A DNA stretch of 64,000 nucleotides from Metallyticus violacea (GCA_030762175.1 CM060842.1:63716501-63780500); one strand, 5' to 3'. Positions 35,142 to 47,495 are shown, counted from the first letter of the stretch. Notes: generated from the letters alone by a model not told the origin. Program-made: numbers and translations.

Positions 35142-36140
35142 TTGAAAACTGACAGCAACGGCAAATCTGGCCCATTCTTAACTTCGGCTATCATCATCAG
35201 CAGCAGCATTACCCCCGCCACCATCACCACCCTGCTCCAAGCGTGATGCGAACTTTGTACATGCGACGATTCACTCTTCCACTTTGAAAACGATCATTCG
35301 AGGATACAATTTCTTTGGGACTGAACTTTTTGAACGAATAATGCGGGAAAACGATACTTCGGGGAACGATGAATGTGGATTTAATTTACAAGATATAAGG
35401 TAAAACTCGGGACCGCAAATTGAACGATACATCCGGAAAATGATGATTCTGGAAACGATAGATAGAGATTCCACTGCAATAGTATTAGCTCTCTTTCAGG
35501 TGCACTTTATCTAAGAGATATATTTCCCATTTTTTTCAATGTCCTAGCATAACTGTTAATGCAAAAAGACTCCAACACATAGCAACTTCCTTGCTATTAT
35601 TGATCTGCTGCTTATTATTTTTTTGATTTATTATAAAGCAAAAGTATCTTTGGGATACTTTATGCCTGCTTATATACCTCATTGTTTTTTGTATCCTTTG
35701 TTGCAATCAGCCATGTTTTCATGTATACATTGTCACAGAAATGAGAAGTATTCAATGTAAATGTCACTAACAACTTACAGAAAACTCTGGGCATATATTG
35801 TTATTACAATTAGCTGAAAATTTCTGTTAAGTATGTAATGAAATAATTTTTAGTCTATATAATTAAAAAAATTTGCTGCAGATTCTTGGCAGTAAACTTT
35901 ACATTTCTTGTAGCAATATCTTGAAAGTCACTCCTTCTTGCTTTCCTACAAACAGCTCTTTCAAAATTTGCATTTATTTTATGGAAGAGCAAGGAGAAAA
36001 CTTAAATTTTCAGAAAAGTTTAAAATGCTTCATGATGTTTGTTTACCATAAATTATGAAACTTAAAGTTACTTTTCTTTCCCTTGTTATAGTATGATAAT
36101 GATGATGATAATATTGGCATTTTATACTTCATTGTATACA

Positions 36141-36480
36141 AACAACAACAACAACAACAATGGAGCCTTTTTACAGCCCCATGTGGGCCTGGGCTTTACC
36201 ACAACGATCACTGCATCATCTACTTCCATCACATGATTTCATTGGTAGAGTGCAGTATTGCAGGGGGCATGTGATCAGTACATTGCATCCCCCCGATTGC
36301 TATATTGCAACTTACTAGATCAGGGATCGCCACCTCTCCATCCCAATTGTCCTCATAAGGCTGGGTGGACCCGGTTCCAAACCTCCCTATCTTAAAAAAT
36401 TCCTAAGTAGGTGCCAGGAATCAAACCAGGGCCTCCTGGGCAGCAGTCAGCAATGCTACCACTAGACCAAGGAAGTGGTC
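36141..36480 (-). mobile_element. SINE family C, tRNA-derived, full length
   Basis: On the minus strand it starts CCACTTCCTTGGTCTAGTGG and has GGTTTGATTCC as B box, like a tRNA-Asp/Gly head. It ends in a (TTG)n tail. The 12-bp duplication tcattgtataca stands at 36129-36140 and 36481-36492. Confidence 0.85.
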
Positions 36481-36555
36481 TCATTGTATACATATCTGTA
36501 CTATATTGTTTTTAGATATAAAATAAGAAATATTACCATGTAAATAAAACACTAA

Positions 36556-36597
<42 letters not shown>
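36556..36597 (+). repeat. (AAT)n microsatellite
   Basis: About 13 AAT units. Confidence 0.95.
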
Positions 36598-37080
36598 TGA
36601 AAATAAAACATTATACCTATAATTATTTTCAGGCAGCACAAAATCTTAAATGTAACTGGTTTCTCTTAGATATATTGTACCTGATCATGAAACATTTCCA
36701 ACAAAGATTTAATAATAATGTAATTGCACATTGTAATTTTAAATATATTGAAAAGGAAAAGAATTAGTGTAACACTGTGTTCCCATAAAGTTTTAAATTA
36801 ACATATTATGTAGAATACATAAAGAAATAAATCGAAGGCAATAAAAATAAACAACAAAAAAGAATAAGATAGAATTCCCTAGATTTAAGTGAATATTTTT
36901 ATTGGTATCACAATGGTAGTTGATGTCAGAAAGGCTTTCATGCACCAACTGTTGAACTAATTTGCATGGCAGAGCCTTTTACAGGCTAATTTTAAAAAGT
37001 CTGAAACTTATTTTCAAATATTTAAAATATTTTTAGAAACAACAGTTTTGACAACACCTGTTTTTTTTTTTTTTTTTTAG

Positions 37081-37178
37081 GCAAGCAGCACTGGAAACTG
37101 TGAAGGTGAATGTTGACTGTATCACTATGTCCAACTACGAGCAACATCACTATGATAAAGATGTGCTCAAACAATCTG
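37081..37178 (+). CDS. rdgA: rdgA exon 8
   Basis: The acceptor sits behind a run of about 20 T's, an unusually strong polypyrimidine tract. The donor is gtaact, weaker than the others. The first base completes a glutamine codon, and the exon leaves one base. It encodes ALETVKVNVDCITMSNYEQH and then HYDKDVLKQS, matching the [20 protein letters not shown] region of DGK zeta. This is the first exon past the accessory domain proper. Confidence 0.92.
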
Positions 37179-38199
37179 GTAACTATTATTCAGTAATTAA
37201 AGCAATAATAATATTTTATTAAATGTTAGTCAATCTTTTTTATATCTGCAAATGACCTTAAACTCGTAAATATTACAACAAATATGTAGACAGCAAATAT
37301 ATGTTAACAAATATCATACAAAACATGGAAGCTTTATCACAAATTGCTTCCTTATAATGGTCTTCATCAATCATCAGCTCAATACCATCTTCTAATAGCT
37401 GAAATTACTTATCATCTTCTGCAAATTCTTCAATAAGTAAAAGCAATGGATAAAACTTTGGAAAGTTCTCTTTTAAAATTCAGATTACAGGAATATCTCT
37501 TTAATCTTCTTTCGTAAGCGTATTGTACATTGTTAAACTTGTAACCACCATTATATCAACATGTAACATGAAATAAATTGTTTTACGACTATTTTAATTA
37601 TATTATTTTTTAAACTTTTTTATGTTTTATTATGAGAATGCATTTTACAGTTTATAACAAAGGAATATGCACTTATTTTTTCATAAATTTTACTAGGGCA
37701 TTTGAAAAGTAATTGAAGCATATTTAATTGTTTCTCACTAAATTTATTTAGATTTCTTTTGTCATAATACACTTCAAATATAATCCCCTGCCTTGTCAAC
37801 AACATATTGCCAAATACTTGGAAGCAGTACACTTCATCAGCAGCATCATTTCTGGATATCTCTCTCCTGATTTATCTAAAACTCTTTGGATATCAGATCT
37901 TGATTGAAAGCAAACCCTGTACAGAGGTTATTTAATTGTAGAATAAATTCTAATCACAAGAACTCATATCTGGTGAGTTTGGAGGGTGTTTAGTACTTCA
38001 TAGTTAAATTTTCCTTACAAATTTCTCACTTTGTCAGCTACAGGACATCAATTGTTATCATACAACACAATAGACCTGTATTCAAAGACCTGATGTTGTG
38101 TAACAACACAATGTTAAGCACAAATGGCTACAGTGCATAGTTTATTAAAATTGTGACAATGGTGGTCAATTATCTTACTTTCAGAGAAGAAATAGCCTG

Positions 38200-38480
38200 A
38201 TTTAGACTCTGTGTTTGCAGTCTGAGGGTTTTAAAGAATAATTGTTCTGCAGGTTATGTACAGAATATGTGAAAAGGAGGAAGATGTAGTACACATCCTG
38301 TTGAAATGTAAAGGTACTGAGGAATTAAGAAAGAAATGGTTGAAAATTAATAAGGAGTTGGTGATCAAGAACATTTTTGGTAAGATTCAGCTAAGAAGGT
38401 TGGTTGAGTTTTAATGGAAAATTAGTTTGAAATGGTAATGAGCAGTGGAGAAGATGCAATAAATACTAATTAGCTAAATT
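38200..38480 (+). mobile_element. LINE C-terminal fragment
   Basis: It reads MYRICEKEEDVVHILLKCKG, TEELRKKWLKI, then KIQLRRLV. This is the zinc-knuckle-like CxxCxxxEDxxHxLLxC end of a non-LTR ORF2. Confidence 0.6.
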
Positions 38481-38639
38481 TGTTATGAGTAGGTAGTTTT
38501 ACAGTTTAAAATTTGTTAAATTTTATTTTTACATGCATCATGAATAGGATTTGTGAATAGACTATTTTGTTGATTGTAAGTTGAAAAGGAGCTATATTTG
38601 AAGATGGTTACTGTTAAGATTATTATTAGGTTAATAGTT

Positions 38640-40623
38640 AAGTTGAGTTGTTGTTTATTAGTCATTAGAATAACAAAAAAATATCCATTGCATCATCAGG
38701 ATTTAAAATTAAACAAAAAGTTTAAAAAAATATAATAAAAAATACAATAATGTTCAAGGTATGTACAATATTGCTCTATGATGTTACAATTTACAAAATT
38801 TAATTACAATATATGCATAATCTTCAGATGTGTAGTCATGTTATGTTGTGTGGTGGATTCCTCTTCCACCATGTCTCAGTAGATTAAAATAAAATACAGG
38901 CTGGCATCTTTACTATAGGACTCTTGACTTGAAAATTAATTTAGTATTTAAAACTATAGTTGCAAATCACTAATACTGAAGGGCATATGAATTGGCAAAA
39001 TTTGTTTTACTGATTTTTTGAATTGTTTATGACCAAATTGTTTGATGCAGCATGGAAGATGATTTGCTACCAAGATGAGATACCCAATGAAGACTTCTAG
39101 TAATTCTATGAAAATTAAAATTTGCATTGTTGGATGTTCTCATGTTGTATTCATTAAACTTTGAATTTGACTGTATGGGATCAATGTTTTGGTGAATACA
39201 GATTCTAAAATACATATGCAAGGGACTGGCAATATTCTAAGATGTTTGAAAACTCTCACCTCTTGATCTTATTGGTAAATTCATCATAGTTTGTACTATT
39301 GATTTTTGTAATATTAAGATTTGCTTAGATTTTGATGATGCTATATAAGCTTCAAATGACAATGCTTTAGTCAGGATTTGAAATAACACAAATATTGAAG
39401 CTATGTGCTCTATATGGTGATCCTGTGACAAATTGGAGTTATTCATACACCTAGAAATTTGTGTGCTCTACTTCTTGAATTGTAGTGTAGTTTAAAATGA
39501 TCTGGGCATAATCACTAAACTTTTGCATACTGAAATGCATAAATACAGCTTTGTTGGCATTTAATTACAGTCTATTATTCAATAACCATTGTTCGAATCT
39601 GTTTGATATCTGTGTTTGCAAGTCATTTTTATTGGTGTCATTAAGTTTGTATCATCAGCAAATATTTTGGTTTGAGGCAACTTCAAATGAAGGTCGTTTA
39701 TATATATAAAAAAGGAAAAGCACAGAACCCAGAGTTGACTCTTTGAATTACACAACGTTTCATGACAGTGGAGTTTGATTTCTCAGAATTGATTTCAACA
39801 ACTTGCACTCTGTTGCTTATATAGGAATAAACCAATGTTTTGCTATTCCTTTTATGCCAAAGTGATCTAGTTTGTTAATTAGGATTTCATTATTTATAAT
39901 GTTAAATGTTTATTTTACAAAGAAAATGCCCACCTCTTGTTTCCTGAAAAATTTACTCGGTAAAGGATTGTAATGCATTTTTTATTCCCTTGTCCTTTCT
40001 AAACCCAAATTGAGATTTTGATAGCATTTTATTAGATTCTAGGAATGGAATTAGTCTGTTGTACATATTTTTTCAAATATTTTGGGGAATACTGATAACA
40101 GAGAAATAGACCTGTGGTTTTCAAGATTTGTTCTTTCACCTATTTTGAATGTTGGTGGAATCTTTGCTATCTTAAATATTTCTGGAAATATACCTGTTGA
40201 GAGCAATTAATTACAAATTTCAACCTTCGGTTTCACTAATAACAATGCACAATGTTGCAAATGTTGCAATATCATGCGTATTTGTGACTAATGCTCATTA
40301 GAGATTATTTTAGTTTCATGTCCTTTTGGTTCTGGGGTTTTCCCTACTTCTTTTCTTACACATTGCTTTTCCTTTATTCTCTGCCACTGCAATGAAACCA
40401 CATTATAATTCAATTTTCCATTGCATATAACTTTTTTTAAGATATTACTGTAAGTATTATTGAATAGTTTAAGATGCAGATTATTTTAAGTTTACAAAGT
40501 TTGCATAATTCTCTTTTCCTCTTGTATGAAATGACAATGCTCTAGTTATCTACTTTACTTTTTCAAATCTTTTGGGTGATATTGGGTGATATTATGTATA
40601 CCTTAATAGAAAATGCAATGTCA

Positions 40624-40720
<97 letters not shown>

Positions 40721-41310
40721 GAATTTTGGTGATTTTTCATGTACGTCATGTTTGCTCATCATATCATATTCCAATTTTCATTCTGAAGAAGATATTTAAA
40801 ATAATCAATATTTTCTGAACTAAAACTTCTTTCATAACTGACAAACTTATTGGTGTATGCAAAATAATTTTTCATTATATCTTGCAGAAGAAAAATTGCA
40901 TTATGATCTGAAATATCGAAGTTCATATTTTCAGCTCTATATTGCAAACATTCATAGTCAACTACTATTTGGTCTAAACATATTTAGGCTGTGGATGTAA
41001 TATGAGTGGCAGTTGTGATAGTTTTAACTAAATTGTAGGAAAGAAGTAGTAATCTAAATTCAGAAACAGCAATCTCAATAATTAGGAAGTTTAAATTGAA
41101 ATCACCATACAGATTAGTAGCATATCTTTAGTACATTTAAAAGTATTTCACAACTTTCAAGGAAAGTTTTCAAACTGCCATCAGGCAATCTGTGTATACA
41201 AACTCTTGTAATTCAGAATATAGAACATTTTATTTCAGTTACTAAGGGCTCAAATAACTTTTCTAGGTTTAAGAAGTTGTTACATTGCTCACTATATATT
41301 TTAAATGATT
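38640..41310 (-). mobile_element. Jockey-type LINE, endonuclease to 3' end
   Basis: On the minus strand, in order, are: GDFNLNFL and LSYNLVKTITTATHITSTA, then FDISDHNAIFLL (endonuclease); TGIFPEIFKIAKIPPTFKIG, NHRSISLLSVFPKIFEKI, ILINKLDHFGIKGIAKHWF and FADDTNLM (reverse transcriptase); then EYNMRTSNNANFNFHR (C-terminus). GDFN, SDH and FADD keep their key residues, but stops and frameshifts occur throughout. A microsatellite interrupts it at 40624-40720. Confidence 0.8.
40624..40720 (+). repeat. compound (AAT)n-(CAT)n microsatellite
   Basis: AAT units to about 40677, then CAT units. It lies inside the LINE, between endonuclease and reverse transcriptase parts or beside them. Confidence 0.95.
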
Positions 41311-41465
41311 TTTTAACATTTTGGCACAACCTCCATTTATATAGGATTTCTAGGTAAATGAATTTGCAAGTTTAAAATTTTGAATCTTTAACGGTGAATA
41401 TCTCCTGGATATTCTAGTAGTACACTGATAAGCTGGACACAGATATATGTAATAAGGGTTAAATT

Positions 41466-41575
41466 ATTTATCTCTTCTGAGTCAGATGTTTATGGTTTCA
41501 CTTAAATGGGAAGCTCTTCTCATTTAAATAAAACCATAAAGAGTGTTCTAAACATCCGACTCAGAAGAGATTATT
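41466..41575. repeat. 110-bp near-perfect palindrome
   Basis: The left part tctcttctgagtcagatgtt and the right part aacatccgactcagaagaga are inverted copies, as are tggtttcacttaaatggga and the opposing tttaaataaaacca. A related single arm occurs at 63465-63515. Confidence 0.85.
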
Positions 41576-42550
41576 AATAGGTGTTTCACTGGTTCCATTC
41601 CAAATTGAATTAATATTAAAATTAAATTATTTGTTTGAAATGTGATGTAATTACAATATGTTGTTTGTATAAGAATTTGTAATAGCCAACATCTAGAAAC
41701 TGGCTAGGGCCAGAATTAGGTTATTGCCATTTTGTAATGTTTCTTGGCACATTAACAAAAACAGATTACATTTTTTTCAAAGGATCCTGCAATATGATAG
41801 TGTAGTGTGACATTTTTTGAGTATGGTAAGATATGTCTCATCTCACAATAATATACTCCCTCAAACTTCTTGTAATGCCTAAAGCACTAAGTTCTAATTC
41901 CTCTTGCAACTTGGGTATCTACAAAACATCTTTTGTATTTACAACATATATTTCCTTTTAGACTTTCAATGTTGCAGATTTATGAAATAATTGCTGTTCT
42001 AAAGCATATTACATGACTACTATAGTCACTGCTAGGAGTACTGATTTACAGCATTGTTGCCATTACTTTTCGAATGCCCCATATACATTCATAAACATTT
42101 CAGAAGAGAGAATTTTGTTTTATAATGTTTTTTTTCAAGGTTATGTAAACAGATCTTACTTGCTCCTTTGAAGTGTTTAAAATAAAGCATATTTAGCTTT
42201 TTCATGCTTGTGTACAGTGAGTTACCAGTTCCGATAATAGAATTGCCAGTGTATGGTTCAAATTTTGAATGGATCACCCTATTGATAATTTTCAATAGTG
42301 CAGCAACATAACATTTATGATTTATTGGCAACATTTTGCATGATTAAACTGTGTATGAGGAATTATGTACTGCACTCTGTATATTACTGTATTAACTCTT
42401 TTGAAAAAGAAAAAAAATCTATAGTGTATGAGTCCAAGTCAATATCAACATCTCTCAATTGTAGGGTGGTAATTGAACAAGAGCTAAGAGACCTTGCAAT
42501 GAATTATTTAAAAATGGCTAGCAAACAAATTACTGTCATAGTGGTTATGT

Positions 42551-42718
42551 TGTTAAAATATTATAAATAAAACAATATTTGTAAAGTTGGTACTCATTAA
42601 TACATAATAAATCTTCATTTGTTAACAAAACAGAAACTTGTTTTGTTTAAATACTAATTAAAATCCTGGTTTATTAATACTAAAATACATAACTAATAAC
42701 AAGGAATATAAAATAACA
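42551..42718 (+). repeat. copia 5' LTR
   Basis: It runs TGTTAAAATATTATAAATAA to ..AAAATAACA, about 168 bp. It lacks a block of about 150 bp present in the 3' LTR, so either the 5' copy has a deletion or the 3' copy an insertion. Confidence 0.85.
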
Positions 42719-42734
42719 GTTTATGGGCCAGGAC
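42719..42734 (+). other. primer-binding site matching the tRNA-iMet anticodon arm
   Basis: Immediately after the LTR, tttatgggccagg is close to GGTTATGGGCCCAG, the complement of the initiator tRNA-Met anticodon stem-loop. Drosophila copia primes from an internal tRNA-iMet half molecule (established). One C is missing here. Confidence 0.65.
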
Positions 42735-43660
42735 AAAGAAGAAGAGCAAAAATCTGGAAAAAGTGTGAGCATCAGTTACAAAAATAATGTGTGTGTATTG
42801 ACAGTAACTAGGACAATGGACAATGAAGCAAATGAACTATTAAACATTCCAAAACTTAAAAATGCTGAAAAATTTCTACTGTGCGAACTTGAAATGAAAA
42901 TCATTTTCTTTCAAAACAACTTTATAAAATTGTGAATAGTGACAATGTTTTCTGGAGAAAGATGAATAGGTTAGGGAAGCCTGGAAAATGAAAGATACTA
43001 AAGCTCAGTGCTACATATTAAGAATGATTGATCTTCAAGTTAAGTCGCACATATTAACATGTGAAATATCAAAAGAAATATATGACACATAAAAAAACAT
43101 ATATAAGAGTGAATCAGCACAACAGAAGCAATAGCTGCAAGCAGATTTTTTCAACTATACCTGGAACAGTTCAAAAGATATGATGGATAACAGTAGTAAT
43201 ATACAAAACATTGTGTTTAGATAACTTAAGTGATGATATGGTAATAACAAGGATCCTGGTTATTTTGCTGGACAATTTAAACATTTTTGAAGTGCTTGGA
43301 AATCAGTTCAAGCATCAGACAAAACCATGGAAAATCTTAAAACAAGACTGTCAAAATAAGAACAGCTTTGCACTGAGAACGTCAAAGAAAAAAGCATTGC
43401 ATTTAAAGCTTACAGTCAAAAGGGTAAAATAATAGTAATAGAAAGTATAATAACAAAAGTAATTAAAAAAAGTGTTACCACTGTCAACACTTAAGAGTGA
43501 ATGTAAGAACTGGAAGCAGTGCAGATTCTGCATCGGGACAAATCATTCTGAAGAGAAATGAAAAGGAAGAGTACCATTCCTGCAGTATCTGCAAGAAGAC
43601 TAACTACACAATAAAAATGTTACTTCAAAAATAAAAAGTCAAGAAACAACAGTGGTGACA
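42723..43660 (+). pseudogene. copia gag remnant
   Basis: The frames include MGQDKEEEQKSG, then WKMKDTKAQ-like, ICEISKEIYDT-like and a cysteine/histidine cluster CYHCQHLR at about 43473. It has many stops. Confidence 0.5.
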
Positions 43661-43686
43661 AGACAACTTTTCTGTCGGAAGTCTAC

Positions 43687-44149
43687 ATGAGTAAGAAGAA
43701 AATGAGTAAAAGTGTAAAAGAGTTTGTTGTGGATAGTGAATGCAATTCTTATGTGACAAATGAAGAACATGTTTCAGCTGAAATTAAGCAACACAAACAT
43801 CTAATTGTGACCAAAGTGGCCAAACAATGCAATATGATGGTTGGAAACTTACTTGGAAATGTGAAAAATGACAACATAGTATTAACTGATGTAATTTATG
43901 TACCAGAGTTAAGCAGAAATCTTCTTTCACTTCATGCTATTACTGAAAATATTGGAGAAGTGCATTAAAAAAAACCCAACAGTGAATATAGTTAAATATA
44001 ATAAAGTAATGTTACAAGGACACATAAATGAAAATGGTTTGCATATTGTGGACCTAAACACACATGAGGCCCTAACAGCATTGCAAACAAATGTTTATAT
44101 GATGTGGCACAAGCAATTAGGTAACGTAAAGCTTAAAGAAAATGCCTAA
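43687..44149 (+). pseudogene. copia protease and pre-integrase region
   Basis: It reads EFVVDSECNSYVTN, where copia proteases have VDSGCTSHMT, so the aspartate is kept but the following glycine is glutamate. VIYVPELSRNLLSLHAI and MMWHKQLGN follow, matching LLSV and LWHxRLGH of the pre-integrase domain. Confidence 0.75.
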
Positions 44150-44274
44150 ACTTTGCAATTGGTCTACCTGATTCTGTCAGTAAGTGCTCTGAAATGGAAA
44201 AATGTGAAATATGCATAATGGTGAAGTATATTAGAAACCCATTTAGTGAGGTAAGGTACTGAGCAAAATGATCT

Positions 44275-44640
44275 TTGGAAATAATAAATACAGACATCTG
44301 TGGCAAAATAGATCCACCTATGCATGATGACAACAGCTACTTTATGACCTGTATTGATGATTACACTCACTTTGTTAAGCTTTACCTATTAAGAGCAAAA
44401 AATGAAGTAGAAGAACACATAAAAGAATGCGTAAGTGAGGCAGCAGGCTGTTTGAATTTAAGAATGTCAAAAATAAGATGTGACAATGGAGAAGAATATA
44501 CAAGCAATGATTTAAAGTCTTGGGTAAAAATAAAGGAATTGTTGTTGATTACACTATTCCTCATTCTTTACTGCTAAATGGAACTGTAGCAAGAATGATT
44601 AGAACTAGTAAACAAGGTTAATGACTGCAATTTGAAAATG
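44275..44640 (+). pseudogene. copia integrase core
   Basis: It reads IINTDICGKID, FMTCIDDYTHFVKLYLL and KIRCDNGEEYTSNDL. The two catalytic aspartates (TDICG and CDNG) are present; the glutamate part is frameshifted. Confidence 0.75.
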
Positions 44641-45339
44641 ATATATACAGCAACCTACATTCAAAACAGAAGCCCTATGACAGTAACAAAAGTCACACCA
44701 GCAGAACTGTAAAATAGGATAAAATCAGATATGTCATGAATGGAAATGTTTGGATAAACTGTTTACAATAAAATACTGGGACACCTGAAGAAGTGAGACC
44801 CAAGAGTTAGAAAAGTGTATTCATTGGCTATGCAGAAAATGAATACAGGATCTGGGATATAACAAAAGAGAAAATATTTGTATCTCAAGATGTTGTGTTT
44901 TAGGAGTGCAGAGGAAAGAAAATTGTGAAAAACAAACCAGAAACTACATAACGATTGAGTACCTAAAAGCAGGTGAAGAAATTGCTGTAAGAGAAAATGA
45001 TAATGAAAATACAAAAAGAGAAGAAAACGAGAATGAAGAAGATGAAAACATTCAAAAGGAAGAAAGAGCAGAAAATATTCAGGGGAAAGAAAATGTACAC
45101 CTAAGAGCAAGAAGAGAGAGAAAAATGCCAAACCAATTTAAAGACTTTATTGTGTATAATAACAATGTAAGTAATGATGATATACTGCTACAATGACTGT
45201 ATTAGAAATCAAGATATGAAGAATGGATCAAGGCCATTAATGAAGAAAAGGAATCATTAAAGAAGAATAACACATGAAGATTTGTAAATGGATGGTGTGC
45301 AACAGGAAAATAAATAATAACAGGAAAATGGATTTTTAT

Positions 45340-46660
45340 CATCAATGAACATGGAAGGTTTAAAGCTAGATTGGTAGCAAGAGGCTGTCAGCAAAATCAA
45401 GAAAATGTGGATATCAAGGGGCTTTCCAGTTCTTTCATTCAAACAAGTATTTTAATGTTGCTGTTTGCTATAGCTGCATAGAAAAATCTGAAAATGATGG
45501 CATTTGATATGAAGACTGCATTTCTAAATGGAGAACTAGAAGAAGAAATTACATGAAGGTTACTGTGTCCCATGAAAATTATGCTTGTTTAAAAAAAGCA
45601 CTTAAAACAAGCTCCATTAAAGTGGTATAAATGTCTCTCAGAATTCTTGAAGAAAGAGAAACTTTTGCAACTGAAATCTAATCAATGTTGTTTTCAAAAC
45701 TCAAAATAGAGAAGAGATGTTTCTTGCAATTCATGTTGATGATGGAATGTTAATTGGAGAAGATGCGCAACAAATGAAAATGCTGCTTAAAAGGCTGAAG
45801 AAGAATTTTGAGATCACAGTAACAGAAAATGCAACCCACTACCTAGAATAGAGTTAGAGATCAAAAGGAATGAAAATGGTATATGCATAAATCAAGTAAA
45901 ATAGAGTTCTCAAGTTTTGAACAGATACAGAATGGAAAACTCTAAACCAGTTAAGACTCGTATTGAGTATAACAACATATCAGAAGAAAATAACAATAAC
46001 AACTTTCCATATCAAGAAAGGAGTTTACTCTATTTGATATGTGAAATAAGACCTGACATGACATATGCAGTGAACTATGAAAGCAGATTTATGAGTAATC
46101 CTACCAATCAAGATATAAACAATGTGAAGAGAACATTAAGGTACCTTAGTGGAACCCGAAGTACTAGTCTTAAATACTCATTCAAGAAAGAAGACAGTCA
46201 TGTGGAAGCATTTTGTGATATTATGCTGGTGATTTTACTGATGGTAAAAGTACTACTGACTAGGTATGTAATGTATGCTGGTGGATCAATAACTTGGTGC
46301 TCATGGAAAAAAAGTGTAAGCATAATCTATGACCAAAGCAGAGTATATTTCAGCAGCTAATCATTGTCAAGAAATGAAGTATGTTAAAACATTCATGGAA
46401 GAGCTATTGAACAAATTAATAAATATACTTTATGTTGATAATCAGAGTACAATCAAGATGATCAAATCAGAATAAATAACAAGAGGAAGCAAACATATTA
46501 ATGTCAAATACTATTTCATGAGTAATTAATTGAATAATGATTGGTTCAAAAAAGTACTGTCAAACAGAAGGTCAAATAGCTGACATATTGATAAAACCAC
46601 TTCTAAGACCAATATATGACAGACTTAAAACAAAACTAATGATAACTGACGTCAAATGGT
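45340..46660 (+). pseudogene. copia reverse transcriptase and RNase H
   Basis: Frames read FKARLVARGCQQNQ, AFDMKTAFLNGELEEEI, FLAIHVDDGMLIGEDAQQ, then 46010-46190 RSLLYLICEIRPDMTYAVNY, RTLRYLSGT and MYAGGSITWCSWKK, and EGQIADILIKPLLRP-like near 46570-46600. The catalytic xVDD motif is HVDDG. All in separate frames. Confidence 0.8.
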
Positions 46661-46881
46661 GATATCACTAATAATCTATTCTATTGTGTTTCAAGTACAA
46701 CTAAATAATTAAATGTTAACATGTAAGTCACTACACCAAGCTGTTTCTCATAGTTAAAAGCATTTCAAATGTGATAATGTCTAGAGCTCATTACTTCAAT
46801 TGTTAAATCTTTGAGAAAGGTAGTAATCTATTAATGCATATATTTGTATGATTACATTTAATTGGTTTATTTAAGGGAGTG

Positions 46882-47216
46882 TGTTAAAATGTTATAAATA
46901 AAACAATATTTGTAAAGTTGGTACTCATTAGTACATTAGTAAAGCTCAATCATATCTTGTTCAGTTGTTGACAAAACAGATATTTGTGTTGTTTAAAAAT
47001 TAAAATGTAAATTGTAACTTGCACATTGAAGCCAATCATTTACTTAATATTATTGTATGATTTAGTTGAACTACACACTCTTCACTTACTTGTCATAATG
47101 TATAGAACCAGTTTCAAGAACATTTAGTTCTATACATTGTGTTGTTTGTTACTAATTAAAATCCTAGTTCATTAATACTAAAATACATGAATAATAGCAA
47201 GGATTAAAAAATAATA
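46882..47216 (+). repeat. copia 3' LTR
   Basis: It begins TGTTAAAATGTTATAAATAA after the purine-rich aagggagtg (46873-46881) and ends ..AAAAATAATA. It matches the 5' LTR at both ends with an extra block at about 47003-47148. Confidence 0.85.
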
Positions 47217-47495
47217 TGTGTAACTATTCTCATGCCAATTCAGTAGAAGAAGGCTTTGCTGAATTTGCAAATGATAATACTATCATTTCCTTAGTAACAA
47301 AAAAGAATATTCCATTCCAATCACAAGGAGTGCATTATCTGCAGGTAAAAGCACTGGGAATTTGAAAGAGTATCTTTTGCATAGCTAGTTGCTGCTGATG
47401 ATTGCATAGATTTTCTATTAGTAAATATATGCTGTAAGTTATATTAACCAATTTCATCAGTGATCTGCTTTGTAATTAACTTTTTTTTTCTGTAG

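Larger units (their letters stand above)
32910..35476 (+). mobile_element. TIR transposon copy 2, head-to-tail with copy 1
   Basis: It starts ttggaacctccattcatcgt and ends gatagagattccactg. It lies directly after copy 1, with only TA (32908-32909) between. The SINE at 33088-33302 is at the same internal place as in copy 1. It contains an inner inverted repeat (33634-33710 and 35055-35141) enclosing a possible CENP-B-like frame. Confidence 0.65.
37696..42081 (-). mobile_element. second mariner, split by LINE insertions
   Basis: The left end gggcatttgaaaagtaattg and the right end (reversed: ggggcattcgaaaagtaatg) form terminal repeats flanked by TA. The C-terminal transposase frames lie at 37700-38080 on the minus strand: KFNYEVL, HPPNSPDMSSCD and DAADEVYCFQVFGNML, like HPPYSPDLxPCD and GAANGIxRLPxRWQ of mariner. 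The other half should lie at about 41680-42081. The middle is occupied by LINE sequence. Confidence 0.7.
42551..47216 (+). mobile_element. Ty1/copia LTR retrotransposon, degenerate
   Basis: Two LTRs bound an interior with the order gag, protease, integrase, reverse transcriptase, RNase H, which is diagnostic of copia. Flanks are tatgt (42546-42550) and tgtgt (47217-47221), a 5-bp duplication with one change. Every reading frame is broken. It sits in the intron before exon 9. Confidence 0.9.

Noticed and set aside
40592..40774. Regular short repeats that could suggest a CRISPR-like array
   Set aside because: They are trinucleotide microsatellites without spacers.
42089..42570. Frames of 81 and 90 residues between the mariner and the copia LTR
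   Set aside because: I could not link them to any family and they lack splice or start context; left unannotated.
44763..45131. Minus-strand 122-residue frame rich in Phe and Leu
   Set aside because: It is the shadow of an A-rich, Glu/Asn-coding part of the copia element.
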